Source: Antitrichia curtipendula | Lineage: Eukaryota > Streptophyta > Bryopsida > Hypnales > Leucodontaceae | Direction: 5' to 3' | DNA: 64,000 bases | Assembly: GCA_951230915.1 (NCBI GenBank) | Contig: OX579637.1 | Span: 24,428,001-24,492,000 of the forward strand | Shown here: positions 36,420-48,960 of the stretch, in pieces | Layout of the letters: every line of letters begins with the position of its first letter | How positions within the stretch are numbered: the stretch's first letter is position 1 | The notes under the pieces: generated by a model | Database searches by the model: none | What the model was told of the DNA's origin: nothing | Seen by the model: the letters and a program-made list of their open reading frames with translations, nothing else | Program-made: the position numbers and the translations under genes

Positions 36420-36950
36420 CTTGTATATGATTTGATTTCCAAACACTTGTATAGTTGTACCCTTAAATTTGTAAACCAACCCTTTTGACGATGACTACAA
36501 AGAAGTCTCTTTGTATTGGATATGAATTTGAAACACTTGCAGCTACTATTTTCCAAAATAAAGCCTTGAACATGAATCTGGACTTCTACTTCATCCGAAT
36601 TAAACTGCAGTGTCCTCGCCCTTTCCAAGTCGTCTGCGTCCTAACAAAAATTTTCACACCCGACGAATCCGTCGATGCCCAGTATAGTCCCCACCTTGAC
36701 GAACGTGTCCGCGCCCGTCCGTCCGCGCCTTGCACTGACGTCCTCGCCCTGACGTCCGCTCCCTGCACTGACGTCCTCGCCTCGACTTTCACGTCCGCAC
36801 CCTAATTCTAGAGTGGACCACCACCGTGGAAGCGTCTTTTTAATTGGAAAATTAGAAAAAGGAAAGGTGTCCGTGCTATCCGGGCTGACCAGCCGTCCGG
36901 TCCGGTTTGCCCGTCCATTCACCTCAACCTGTCCACTATGACAATCATGA
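36420..36950. repeat. Right flank of the hAT element: repeats, GC array, terminus
   Basis: 36420-36600 echoes the repeats of 29.8-31.7 kb. 36608-36790 is a GC array of GACGTCCTCGCCC and GTCCGCGCC units in the same orientation as at 32.1 kb. 36931-36944 (GTCCACTATGACAA) is the reverse complement of the hAT-like terminus at 13171. The outermost bases (TCATGA) have diverged, so the exact end is uncertain. 36960-37780 holds no gene that I can see. Confidence 0.55.
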
Positions 36951-37779
36951 GTGATGCTTTAATAGGTGTCTACATTTGCCGTCAAGATCAATAATTAGAA
37001 TTGAACTTTTTTAACAAGCACTGAAGACATTATTCATAAGACAAGATGGTCATTCCTAAATTTAAGAAAAATTGTTAGTAACCAATTTAAATGCTCAAGA
37101 ATCCTATTGTAACTCCATCTACAAAAATACTTGGAATTGAGTGCACATTACAATTACTATTTATTTTAATTAGGATAACAATTTCAACTCATTAATTTTG
37201 ATGTTTAAGTTATTTAAGAAGGTTCAAACTTTTAATAATTTAAAATTCTCAATTACATGAAATTATAAGGTGTGCTATACTTGGAGTATATAGGGTGTGC
37301 TATAAAGAATATAAAATTTCCATCCCTCCTAATTTTGTAAAACATGCCAATTTACATATAATTCTATGACATATATATAAATAGTTCCCTTAACTACAAC
37401 AAAGGCATCAATATTTCCGTTTTGAACTTTGAGCTTATGCATATTGGATATTTTAAAAAGTGAAAAAATAATTGAAGAGCTAAATCTTCTCTGCAATCCT
37501 TGAATTTAACACAATTAAAATTTCTTACCATAATAACCTTCATCATTTATATTATAATAACTTTGTTTTTAAAATAACAAGAAACGGTGGATATTCTTTC
37601 AATTGTTATTCATGTTCAATTGTACCTCTTGGTTATAACTATAAAATAGTGCATCAAATTTTTCCATGATTTTTTGTCCATACGTCTTCCATCTTTTGAA
37701 AACAATGGAGATACTATTCTTACTATTTTCTAGCAGAAATCACTTTACTACAACTATTGCAACCTGCTTGGTCATTTTA

Positions 37780-38660
37780 TGTTTAAATGCACTAGATTAT
37801 ATACAAGAAAGTATATTAGTATCTCATGTCATAAATAATCTAACATTAAAAAAATTTATGAGGAAATTTAATTTATGCAATTTCACTCTAAAAGTCCCAG
37901 ATTTCTTTTAATAAGCCATGTGCATTAATTTATAAAACTCAAGGCCCTCACATCATGAGATTTGTAAGAAAAAGGGAAAAAAATTGCCGTAGAAGTAGTA
38001 AATTATGTGAAGATTTAAAATCCATAACCAAATTTAATTCATGCAATTTTTTTCATTTTACTATGAAAGTTGATTTTTTTTTTAATGAGCCATGTGTTGT
38101 ACTTTATAGAACTTAGGCCCCCAAGTAAGTTATGACACTTGTAAGACCAAGGTAAAAAATTGTACGTAGAACTTGTAAAGACCACATTCATTCATGACTA
38201 CATTTATTTCAGATTTTTCCTAATTTTACTACGATAGGCTAGTTTTTTAAAGTTTTTAAGTGGAACAAAATAATCATTGTGTGTCACCATGTCTTTTGAT
38301 GTTCTTGTCCATTAAACTACAGTGCACCATTCAGTCCCTTTTTTTTTTCATTCAAAATGGGGTTGATTAGAAATGGTCTTCTAATGTTTGTATCCATTAA
38401 AGTATAGCGTTCCATTCATTCACAAGGAAAATTTGTACATATAAGTTGTAAATTATGTGAAGATTTAAAATCCATGACCAAATTTAGTTCATGCTCTTTT
38501 TCCATTTTTTTTCATGACCAATATTTTTAATGAGCCCTATATGTGGTGTACTTTATGTAAATCAAGGCACCTACATCATGAGATTTGTTAGGCAAAGAAA
38601 AAAATTGTATGTACACATTGTATATTAAGTGAAGATTTAAAATCCATGACAAAATTTGAG
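37780..38660. repeat. ~170-bp tandem repeat, type 1
   Basis: The phrases GAAGATTTAAAATCCAT (near 38010, 38460, 38629), AATGAGCCATGTG (near 37912 and 38084, with a looser copy near 38530) and CATCATGAGATTTGT (near 37952 and 38573) recur with offsets near 170 bp or a multiple. The copies are diverged. No coding content. Confidence 0.55.
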
Positions 38661-39099
38661 TCACCAAGCCCATACTGGTTTATTACGGCATCATCTTAAA
38701 CTTAATGTTATTGAATTCTTCGGCCACTTCAAGTGCCATTTAAAAGGAAATGATTAATATGGTGATTAATGAACCAATACATTAGTAGAGTTTAGATGTC
38801 ATTATATTTTGTCAATCAATGAAAGAGAGTGTAGCTTGCGGAGTAAGTAATTTATGGAAAAGTATTAAACTTATACCTCATGAGTACTACAAGTTCTCAT
38901 TCCATAGCTTGGCATCATTGCAAATCATTCATTGCTTCATTGCTAATTTCTACAACAAAAAGCTTCTTTTCTTTTTTAATTTATTTAATGTAATTTAAAG
39001 TTTTGTTAGAGGATGTAATTTACAAGACATGGTTTATGGGTATTAAAAAAATGAAAATAGACAACAGGAGTAGGTCAAATTTTAGTTGATCATGTTTCT

Positions 39100-42000
39100 A
39101 ACTTTTAGAAGTTCTTTACCTCTTTTTTCTATATGTACATTTAATAATGAGATTTAGAATTTTGGATATTTAAAATACAAAACGTGGCTTCTGGAATTTT
39201 TTACTTCAAATTGAAAATAGACAAAATTAGTGGGCCAATTTTTATTTGGTCATGAATCAAACATCATTTAAGTACTTCAACCTTATTCCCATTTTTTTCC
39301 CCTCGATTTATACGTAAATTTAATGAGAATAAGAATTTTGGGTATTTAAAATTCCGGACATGATGGCTCATGGAATTTCTCGGTTCAAGTTGAAAATCAA
39401 CAAAATTAGTGGCAAAATTTTATTTGGTCATGCATCCAATCTTTGCTAAATATTTCAAACTTGTACAAGTTCTTTTTTTCCATCACTTATATGTACATTG
39501 TATTAGTATTAGAACTTTGGATATTTAAAATACTAGACATGGCTCATAGAAATTTTTGAGTTGAAAATTGAATAAATTAGTGGGCATAATTTTATTTGGT
39601 CATGAATCCAAAATCTTCCTACTATTTCTAACTTATACAAACTATTTTTTTCTTTTCCTTAAACATACATTTAATGATAAGTAGAGCTTGGAATATTTAA
39701 AATACAAGCCATGGCTCATGGATTTTTTAGTGTTTGAAAATTAAAAACATGAGTTGGCCAAATATTGTTTGGTCATGAATCAAACATCTTCTAAGTATTC
39801 CTACCTTGTGGAAATATTTTTTCCTCCTTTTATATGTACATTTAATGCAATTTAGATTTTGGAGTATTTAAAACACAAGCCATAGCTAATGGATATTTTC
39901 AAACTGAAAATACACATAATTAGAAGGTCAAAATTTATTTGATCATAAACCTATAGTCTTCCAAGTGTTTCAAGCTTATACAAAAAAAAATTTGCTTTCT
40001 TTATACGTACATTTAGAAGGAATTAGAAATTGGGATATTCAAAATGTAAGGCATGGCTCAAGGATTTTTAGAATTAAAAAATTAAAAACATGAGCTGGCC
40101 AAATATTATTTGGTCATGAATCCAACACCTTCTAGGTCTTCCTAACTTGTATAAATCTTTTTCCCTTCTTTTGTACATACATTTAATGCAATTTAGAATT
40201 TGGGTATTTAAAATACAAGACATGGCTTATGGAATTTCTTGCTTCACGTTGAAAATAGACAACATCAATGGGCAAATTTTTATTTGGTAAAAAATCCACC
40301 ATTTTCCTACTGCTTCTAACTTTTACTAATTATTATTATTTTAACATTATAATTATTTTTATTATTATTATTATTTTTTATTATTTTTAGTGGAAATTAG
40401 AAATTGGGGTATTCAAAATACAAAGCATTTCTCATGAATTTTTTAGATTTTGAAAACTAAAAACATGAGTTGACCAAATATTATTTGGTCATGAATCCAA
40501 TATCTTCCTACTATATCTAACTTATACAAATTGTTATTATTTTTTTCTTAAAACATACATTTAATGGGAATTAGAATTTAGATATTTAAAATGTAGGACA
40601 TAAGCACATAGCTCATGAATTTTTAGAGTTTGAAAATTAAAAGCTTGAGTTGGCCAAATATTATATGTAGTGTGGATTTGCTTTTAAGCATGTGTGCATG
40701 TTCTAGTGCCTATAGTTTACAACATCTCTTGTAAACGATGTAGAGTGACACGACACATGAGCTATGTCCTACATTTTAAATATCCAAATTCTAATTTCTA
40801 TTAAATTTTAAAATTATCCTAGTAACTACTTTAGTAATTTCCAAAATTACCTTGGTAATTATCCTCGTAACTTCCAAAATTACCCTGGTAATTATCCTCG
40901 TAACTTCTAATATTCACCTTGGTAATTATCCTTGTAACTTCTAAAAGTTATCTCAATAATTGATTGGATAAAGTCCAAAATTACTATAACAAATAATTAG
41001 TAACTTCTAAAAATCAACCGGTCTTTGTCTCTCTTGTTTTTCCAAGCTATCAACGCTTGAAAAACATCAACAAAACCACTAAAAACACCTCCAAAAACAA
41101 ACCCCAGTGCCAAACTTCAAAATGCCATAACTCCTTCAATTTTTGGCGGTTTTCGGCAATTTTACAGTTTTTGGATAGCTAACGCAATTTGTGATCTTTC
41201 TATCACTAAAGCACCACCTTAATGGCTCCCAAACACCAAATCAGCACTAATGCTAGTTTGGTCCAGCACACATGAAAGTTTTGACTATCCCACTCAAACT
41301 CTCATAACTTTCTCAATTTTCACTAGAATTGCACGAAACGAGTTGGACATGAATCCTTACACTCAAGAGCTTCTTCTTAAGTCTTCTCGGCAAACTCCTA
41401 AGCCCTCCACGCCCCTCCAACTCCAAATCAGCACCTTCAACTCCAAAGCTCCAAGATTTGAATTTGTCAGCGCTCCCGTTCGTCACCACCAACGCATACA
41501 ACGCCCAAACAACACAATGAAGCTCCTCAAGTGCTCTAGTGCTCAAACATTAGCACCTCATTCATTCTCTTCAAGTAATAAGCTTCTTGAATACTCCCAA
41601 AAGCTTCTACTTTGTCTCGATTGGACTAGTCTTGCACACAACTTGAAGTACACAAGGAGAAACCTTAAATTAGGTAAATTGGCAAAACCGCCATCATTCA
41701 CAAACAACCCTCAAGGTATACCATTTCCTAACACTCCATGAAACCTTCACACAACAAGACTTGAAGAGAATGAATGAGCAAAGGGGCGGCCAAGGGTTAC
41801 AACCACCCCAAAGGTGCTCCAAAATAGCTCCGTTCACACCTCAAACAGCCTAAAAACACTAGTTTAGTCCCCCAATGGCCAATACATGGCTATTTCGGCT
41901 ACACCATGTCTACAATCAACCCTACAAAGCTCCATAGAGCCTACTAGCCACGCGTCATCAAATAACGTGACACATGAATTTTTAGAGTTTGAAAATTAAA

Positions 42001-42385
42001 AACATGAGTTGGCCAAATATTATTTAGTTATGAATCCAATATCTTTTAAATATTTCTAACTTACACGTTTTTTTTTCTTTATACGCATATTTAATGAGAA
42101 TTAGAATTTGGAGTATTTAAAATACAGGCCATGACTCATAGATTTTTTAGAGGTCAAAAATTAAAAACATGAGTTGGCTAAATATTATTTGGTCATGATT
42201 CCAACATCTTTTAAGTATTTTAAACTTATACAAATTTCTTGTTCTTTCCTTCTGCACACATTTAATAGAAATTAGAACTTTGAATATTTAAAACACAGTC
42301 TATGGTTCATGGATTTTTAGATTCCAAAGATTTAAAACATGAGTTGGCCAATTATTATTTGATCATGAATCCAACATCTTCTTAG
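39100..42385. repeat. ~172-bp tandem satellite, type 2, interrupted at 40666-41967
   Basis: The phrase TTTGGTCATGAATCCAACATC recurs at about 39249, 39424, 39596, 39771, 39941, 40111, 40286 and 40486, giving spacings of 170-200 bp. Each unit also has ATTTAAAATACAAGCCATGGC and TATGTACATTTAATG words. The array stops at about 40665 and resumes in the same orientation at 41968-42385 with about two more units. A unit piece in reverse orientation lies at about 40750-40810. Confidence 0.75.
40666..41967. mobile_element. 1.3-kb insertion in the satellite, possibly a retrotransposon fragment
   Basis: It breaks the satellite. 40810-40960 holds three to four ~36-bp units (CTTCCAAAATTACC..TGGTAATTATCCTCGTAA). 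After that, C-rich non-coding sequence (GCCATAACTCCTTCAA, TTTTGGCGGTTTTCGGCAAT) resembles LTR or leader regions of plant retrotransposons. There is no convincing coding frame; the 163-codon frame at 41250-41741 is low in protein character. I could not define TG..CA ends or a target duplication. Confidence 0.3.
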
Positions 42386-43489
42386 TATTGGACTTAGCTT
42401 CGTTGGTGAATAAGGAGTTGGAGGTACATATTTTAGTACCACTCTCTATAAGATGTTCAATCTTCTTATTGGTCTTTGCTATTTCTTCTTCAAAGACCTC
42501 TTTCTGGAAGGAAGAAGGGCCACTACATTTTTTAATAAGGTCATGCTTGTTTGGAGCAATGTTGTGCTCATCCCTGATTGTTATATGATTTGCTGTGGAT
42601 ATAAAATATGTAGGAGGAGGCAACAACACCTTTCTGTGCACACCTTTAGAGGAAACATTGTTGACTTCTATTGTTGGCTTTGTGGAACCACCCTATTTTA
42701 CATCAATCTTGCCTTAGAGACCTTAGTTGTAGGGGTGGAGTTATTTTTTGATACCACTGTTGTTTGAATTGGTTTTGCAACAAAAATTGGGAATATCCTT
42801 TTGATTTGGAAGAAGTTTGAATGGATTCTTTTTTGTTGTTGGATAAGTGCTCCAATCCATTTTGCACTCCAACCTCAGATTTGCACACACCATGCATGCC
42901 ACGCTATAATTTATATACCCTTTACTCATTGTCTGATCTTCAAATAGGGCCTTCTAAACCTCTAATTGATGGACAAAATGTTTATTGGTACAAATTTGTG
43001 GCTTACAATAGAAATCCGGTGTGTAGCGTTGGTGTGCATCTCGAGGCTACAACTTGTTGATGTAATACATTTTTACATATTGCTTATACATTTTGAAGCT
43101 CCAATATTGTGCTTCCACTTTCTCTCAACCACTTTCTGCAAAGATATTAGGATCATCTAGAATTTCATAGTGAAGCCCATGTGTCATCCCCTTTATATAA
43201 GCTTTTTTTTTGTCACCTCCTAAAATCATTCCATCAGTACCTGTAGTAGCTATGACAAACAATTTGAATCTATAATCATTTGAAATTAAATAATCTTCGT
43301 ACGTGGAGTCTTGAAACCTACGTTCTTGAAGTAATCAATCAAAGTTTTGTTGTAATAAAAGTTGGACCCTTCTCTCCAATAAGTAGGAAAAACCAGTACC
43401 ATGCAAAATACATGGCAATAACAATACATTTGACTTGGCCCCCTTTTGTAGTGAAAGAAAGTAGAAGTGAAGAGGAATGCCTGGGTCAT
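42363..43489 (-). pseudogene. Decayed minus-strand gene, family unknown
   Basis: One frame reads for about 560 nt (43300-42741) with three stops: VIATTGTDGMILGGDKKKAY, HYEILDDPNIFAE, EAQYWSFKMYKQYVKMYY and KMDWSTYPTTKKNPFKLLP. Other frames extend it at both ends (DYFKNVGFKTPR upstream; EVFEEEIAKTNKKIEHLIES, a coiled-coil-like piece, downstream to 42363), so at least two frameshifts are needed. I do not recognise it. A GC-rich repeat at 43490-43855 lies at its upstream side, as for other decayed genes here. Confidence 0.4.
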
Positions 43490-43855
43490 CCACTCATATA
43501 CCCGTCCGCCATTAGATCTAAAAAAGGTCCGATATCGGCCTAGTAGATGGCTGCTACGGCTTGGCCCTGGACGTGCTGTTTGCCTAATAGATTGCCATTG
43601 TTTGCTTTAGGGACAGACGATTACCTCGCCATTCGCTTCAGGGATTGCCCTTGTATCTAGATGTCCACTTTGGCATTGGCCTGGGTGGACCACTCTTGTG
43701 GTCCGCCTTACTTGGCATGTTTGCCTTGACAATCGCCGTCCGCCTTGACGACCGCCTTCATGTCCCTAGCCCGTCCGCCATCTGCCCTAACGATTGCCTT
43801 CTCATTTGCAGCCCGTCCACCGTTCACCTTGACGTCTGCCGATCAACAGCTTAGC
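43490..43855. repeat. GC-rich degenerate repeat (CCGTCCGCC type)
   Basis: Words such as CCCGTCCGCCAT, GTCCGCCTTGACGACCGCC and CAGCCCGTCCACCG recur at about 15-25 bp. It resembles the GTCCGCGCCC arrays of the hAT region but is a different version. It sits directly upstream of the minus-strand gene ending at 43489. Confidence 0.45.
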
Positions 43856-43859
43856 CGTA

Positions 43860-45150
43860 TGATGAAACAAATTTTGTCAACTATTGTCGCATTCTTAATA
43901 CATTGGATTCCAGAACTGCCATTCAATGCACAAAACATCCAAATGAATGTGGTATGCAAGTGAAAAAGACAAATTCCATATTGTTTTGTCATATTAAAAC
44001 AAGCTATTTAAATGATAAATGATAAATTCTAAATCCTATACTCTAAACTGGACCTTCTTAAAGTACAATGGCTGATAATAACTCTTTATACCAAGTATTT
44101 GTGCAATTTAACAAACTGTATAAAATAATTGGTATGTTTTGCCATGTATAATTATCATTACATTCTTACACAATGTCAATCAAGTATACCAATTTTCAAT
44201 TTCAAAAAATCAAAACTCCATTTTTGGTGAATTTTTAAAGTCATCTTTTGTGGATTTCCATGATAATTTTAGAAAACAATTTGCAATGATTTTTTGAAAT
44301 TTGATTGTAGAAATATATAGGAAACATTTATATACACATCTTTCCTTAATCCTTATCAAATCTTTTTCAAAAAAGATTTAAAATTCAAAGATACAAAATT
44401 CAGTATGCAAAATGTTCAAGCATACAAAAAAAAAAAAATTTCCATCCATTCACATGTTTGTAGATTCTTGATTTAGTTCTTTAACATTTGTATGACATAG
44501 TTTTATCTTCAAATATCATACATTTAAAAGAATATAGCTCAAAAAATAAAATATTCAATTTTAAAAATGATTTTTCAAAACTACTTTGAATGAGTAAGTA
44601 AATTAAAATTCTTGATTTCTAATGTAAGCACATTTTTCAAACTTTAAACCATTCAAATTTGAACTAGACCACTACTGGAGTTTGTGGAATTTTTTTCACA
44701 CCATCTGCCTGCATAGATTGTAATATAATTATATTTGAAGTTAGAAGAAGGAAGAAAATGAGCCTTATCCAACATCGTCAACAAGGTTTGACCCAACTTT
44801 GTGGAGAAAGAGGCACTAGCTAACTTTAAGAATTCAAACCATTAGATAGGTAGTTTGTTTATTAATTGCATGGCTTGTTTTCTGAAGCTTATAGAAATGT
44901 GGATGTTTGAGCATAAATTCACTTTCATCTATTCAATATTTACTTCACAATAACCTACCCAAGTTTTTGATTGTCTACTTGGTGGACAATTGTCTTTTGG
45001 AAATTAATAAACCACCATAGTTACTACTTGACATTTTGAAATAAACCCTTGAAGGACCATTGTGTTTAGAGGCCCAAAATTGCTTCAAAATACTTGTTTC
45101 TAAAGCGAGTTCAAAAATTGCATTAATAATTATTTGTTAATAGAACCAAC
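43860..45150. other. AT-rich stretch, no gene seen
   Basis: No frame with protein character and no recognisable element ends. Confidence 0.4.
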
Positions 45151-45153
45151 CAT

Positions 45154-45560
45154 ATGATCTTTTGGTTAGCTTATATAAGTACATTGCTCCAAAATTTAAG
45201 AATAAAATTCCCCATTGATTTCGAGTTAAATGTGCGTAAACTTCGAAATGTAAACTTCAAAATGCACTATGCTCCTTCAGATGGGAGAGGATCCCAACAC
45301 CATTCAGAATCTACTATACGTGATTCATATGAGCATCATGGAGGGTCTAATTATGGTCATTCAAGTAGAGGATTATCCGGACACAATCTTTGAGTTTTCC
45401 CTCTAACTTTTGGAGGTATTTATCACCAGATTTATAGACAAGGAGGTGCGCCAAGCAACCATGAAGACATCTACAATAGAGGACCATATCTTGGGATTTA
45501 TTGTTCTAATTCTACAATCCCAAATTAGAGAAATGACACCAATTCAGATTCTGAGTGAAG
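45154..45560 (+). pseudogene. Gly/Ser/His/Tyr-rich tail, possibly the end of a transposase
   Basis: The frame from 45154 ends SYEHHGGSNYGHSSRGLSGHNL, and after a shift or stop the sequence reads IYRQGGAPSNHEDIYNRGP and NDTNSDSE. Such low-complexity Gly/Ser/Tyr tails ending in acidic residues are common at the C-terminus of plant hAT-like transposases. I found no catalytic part upstream, so this is a weak assignment. Confidence 0.25.
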
Positions 45561-45569
45561 TACATTGGA

Positions 45570-46540
45570 GTATTTTGTAGGCGTTGTATCACAATTCGAT
45601 CCACTGATTGTAATATATTGCAATGTAATATAAAATGTGGCAAGCATAGTAATGTGATGTTAGTGAGAAATATTGAGGTATTTTGCAATTTTGATAAAAA
45701 TACATTGTATCAAAATGTGTAAGTAGATTATTAGATTTGTTTATTTAGCACTTTTATTAAACATCATTGATGTGTAACTCATGGTGTTTTTTAATATGAA
45801 TATTGCATTGAACTGCTTTTTACAATTTGTCATGTCAGTGTCAAAGCAAAGAAGCAAATGATGAATGGAAAGAACAATTCTCTTTCTTATAGAATGGTTG
45901 TGGCACGATTCCAAAGAATTTTGGGAAAGTGTCACATTCATCAACAAATGTAAGAGGTCAAGCGCTTAAATGAATGCTTAATCTTTAATAGAATTGACTT
46001 GCATTGAGTAGATGGATGATGTATATAATTTTTCACCATCTCTATTGAAAAAATGATGTCTGACTATTATGTCAAAAATCAGTAAAAAAACACTCAAAAC
46101 TATCACTTTTGTTGCATTCACCTAAGAGAACCAAAGACAATTTTTATTTGGAATCTAACCATAGAACATCATATTCGCTATTTTGGGAGTATTTCAGTGA
46201 AATGGGAGTCTATTTCAATTGACATGGGAATCACTGGAGGCACATAAGTGAGAAATATAGAGGAATTTCAGGTTTCAAAACATGTAAAATGCAATGCAAT
46301 GACATCCAAAACAAGTTTGCAGATGAAAAATTCGGAAATGTCATGCAAAATTTGTGGTATGCAGTACCATTAATTGCAAAAAATTCATCACATTTTTGCG
46401 TAATTGTTAGATGACAACCTTGCCAAGCGAAATTCAATAGAAGCATAACCTACCATTACACACTTGGCAGCAAAATATCACATTTTTATTGCCCATGTTA
46501 GACACTACAAACAGATTGCTTAAAAAGACAAGTGTAAGGT
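45570..46540. other. AT-rich stretch, no gene seen
   Basis: Nothing assignable before the hairpin at 46543. Confidence 0.4.
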
Positions 46541-46542
46541 GG

Positions 46543-46766
46543 TTAAAGAATGAAGTGGATGTTGAGCTTTGATCTGGATTAGGGAACAAAATTTATAGAA
46601 ACAAGACATCTAGACGCCACCCTAGGACTTTCAGAGATCACACTCCACACTCTATAATTTGGAGCGTCATTTGTGAATGTCCTTAGAACGACGTTTGGAT
46701 ATTTTTGTTTCTATACTATTTGTGCCCAGATCCAGGTCAAAGATCAGCATCCACTTCATTCTTTAA
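46543..46766. repeat. Long hairpin (inverted repeat), 224 bp, arms ~110 bp
   Basis: TTAAAGAATGAAGTGGATG at 46543 is answered by CATCCACTTCATTCTTTAA ending at 46766. The match continues inward through GA(G/T)CTTTGA(T/C)CTGGAT and TATAGAAACAA to a centre near 46655, at roughly 80% identity by eye. It has the form of a fold-back MITE or a potential source of hairpin RNA. No target duplication was evident. Confidence 0.75.
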
Positions 46767-47039
46767 TCATCATGTCCTCATCTGTTTAAGCTACTAGTTG
46801 AATGACTACCACGAGCAATAAAGATATGATATTTTGACTACCTGGTTTGTAATATTTAATGGTTTGCAATGCTCACTAAAAGAATCATGAATAATGTATG
46901 TAAATGTCGTGAGTGTGATTCACTCTAGCATTGAGTTCTATACACTAATTGCAGACTATTTTTATGTATGTATAGACTCCAAATCTACAATATGAACAGA
47001 ATCTACATGTGCGATTTATTTTTCTGCAATTCCATTGTC

Positions 47040-48761
47040 CTTTGAATCACTGGTCCCCGACTGTATCTGTTATTCCTCTACTTGTACTCCCGCAGCCATT
47101 GGAGCCTTTGCAATTCTAAGAACTTCTGGTCCCACATATCGTGAACTAAAGGGACGGAAGGACTCAATGGTTTGTTATCGTGTGCCTTGGTCTTTTACAC
47201 GCCTAGAGACCATTTATGTTTACGTAGGTGAGGCGGAGGCAAAGAGGGGCCACCAATGGGACTTGCACTTGATGGAGAATCTGACTTCACCATAGCCATG
47301 GAGATTGGAATTTTGGCAACCTCATAAAGCCTTTGCTACGTGCCTCTCTCTGAAGGAGAAGGCGACATTTGCAATGCCACAGGATCCTTGCATCTAAGAA
47401 GAGACAGGGAGCAGGACTTTGGCAAGCGAGGCGCTCCATTTGGGAGACTGTCCACCACACCGTCTTCCATGGGCATTAGTGAAAAGTCCATCGTCGAATC
47501 GGCTATAGCAGCGGAGCAAAGAAAGTTTCTTGTACTGAGTATATCATTTTGGCCTTAGTCTAGGAATGAATCAACTGACGCTTTGCAAGGAAGACTAGCA
47601 TCCTCGACAGGAGACGTCGAGTTACAAAAAGTCTGGAAACAAGTATCATTTAGAAAGAATTTGACCAACAAGTGTAGAGGGATCCAAGAAACTGAACATA
47701 ATCTACAAACATGTAGGGAAATCCAGAAAAAAATCCAGACAAACACTTTAGCTTGACCAGACCTAAACCAACGTAGTCATTCTGCACTCAAAAATGGAAG
47801 GATGAAGCTTTCTTGTTAAATTTATTATATTGTCGCTACAGAATGAAAATTGACCATGTTTAAAAATCTACTTACATTTAGGATCAATGCAACCTAAAGT
47901 GAACAAAAAACAAAAGAGGTCCAGATCTAAGAGCCGTACAGGCCAAGTAGACCTAAACAATACCATCACCTAGAAATACTGTCCTATTTCAAAGCAGAGG
48001 ACACTCTAACCACATCCATGAGCCTATTATATTCTTGACAACTTTGTTCGTCGCACAACATTTGACAACCCATCTTTCCCTTACTACTCTCCCAGAACGA
48101 CTTCAACCCTCTTTCTCGAGTGCCTATTATTCAACGAACCTAGGGAAGAAGGACATCAAGGAAATACGCATCCTTCGGACCATTCCTCCTTTGACTCCAA
48201 GTGCCTGGGAGAATTACATTCTCTGCCTTGTTTATTATGTGCTTAATTGGGCTATTGTCTACTACGAATCTACAACGGTATTCTCCGGTTTAAAATCTCC
48301 TCGAAGGCCACTAAACAAGTAACTAAGATTCTTCAAAAAAAACCTCTTTATAAGTGCCGGGCTCTTTGAATGAAGTAATCTGCCCAAAACTGTCCCTACA
48401 CTTCAATGTAGTGCAGGCGTCCTGCCCTAGTACAAGGAAGGGTTTTGGCTGGTCCTTGAATAGATAGAGACTCACTTCTTCGGTGGTGGACTGCTTTATG
48501 GAACTCCAGACCGACACAAATGCTATCTCTCTTAATTGACAAAGGAACTCTATACACCCTGGCCGAACATACATTGCCTTCGGCCCCACAATCGTGGGAA
48601 TTGTGGCAGAGTGTGGCATCCTAGCCCCATCAACGGCTTTGGACAAACCCCTGGACTTGGCATCTTCACAGACACATAATAATTACATTAAAGTCTAGGA
48701 CAACGTTGAGCCACTTCTCAGTCACCTTAGACGTTAATGGAAGTTTGACCTCCTTCGACAT
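47040..48761 (-). pseudogene. Decayed FCP1/SCP-like (HAD phosphatase fold) gene
   Basis: FCP1-type enzymes dephosphorylate Ser in proteins such as the RNA polymerase II tail. The frame from the ATG at 48761 reads MSKEVKLPLTSKVTEKWLNV then VLDFN, where the catalytic DxD motif is expected; the second Asp is Asn here. After a TGA and a frameshift, 48646-48323 reads AMYVRPGCIEFLCQLREIAF and FLVLGQDACTTLKCRDSFG. Past several stops, VVDNSPIKHIINKAENVILP near 48240 matches the D(D/N)SPxxxxxN motif of the family. The active-site change and the stops exclude normal activity. The sequence to about 47040 has Pro-rich frames (SPSSASPIGGPSLPPPHLR) and may be the remaining 3' part. Confidence 0.5.
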
Positions 48762-48927
48762 CTCTCCACAAAGACTAGGAAAACCCGATCCCTGCTATCA
48801 CAGGGTCAAATGTGCACCTAGTTAATATACTAGACTAACACATTTGGGGTTCACGCGAAGCAGACAAAAATCCCAATCTACTATACTAAAAAAGAATGAA
48901 CAAGGAAAAAAGAATATAAGTCAAGAA

Positions 48928-48960
48928 CACTACAACAAAACCAGTGTTTTATGACTGCAT
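48928..48960. mobile_element. CACTA-like transposon terminus
   Basis: CACTACAACAAAACCAG begins at 48928 and has the plant CACTA terminal form. It is followed within 300 bp by an array of short palindromic repeats (49214-49547), as expected for a subterminal region of an element that extends to the right. I found no matching GTAGTG end with a GAA duplication in the window. Confidence 0.5.

Noticed and set aside
13171..36950. A single 24-kb hAT element spanning both terminus-like sequences
   Set aside because: Only 14 nt match, the interval contains many unrelated genes and elements, and hAT elements are normally far shorter. Two separate elements are more likely.
40320..40390. ATT-rich microsatellite as a notable element
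   Set aside because: Simple low-complexity drift inside one satellite unit.
41250..41741. 163-codon open frame on +
   Set aside because: Composition (Ser/Thr/Pro/Asn-rich from C-rich DNA), no conserved blocks, and position inside a repeat-like insertion argue against a gene.
46503..46515. CACTACAAACAG as another CACTA terminus
   Set aside because: No reverse-complement end, no 3-bp duplication and no subterminal repeats nearby; it lies next to an unrelated hairpin.
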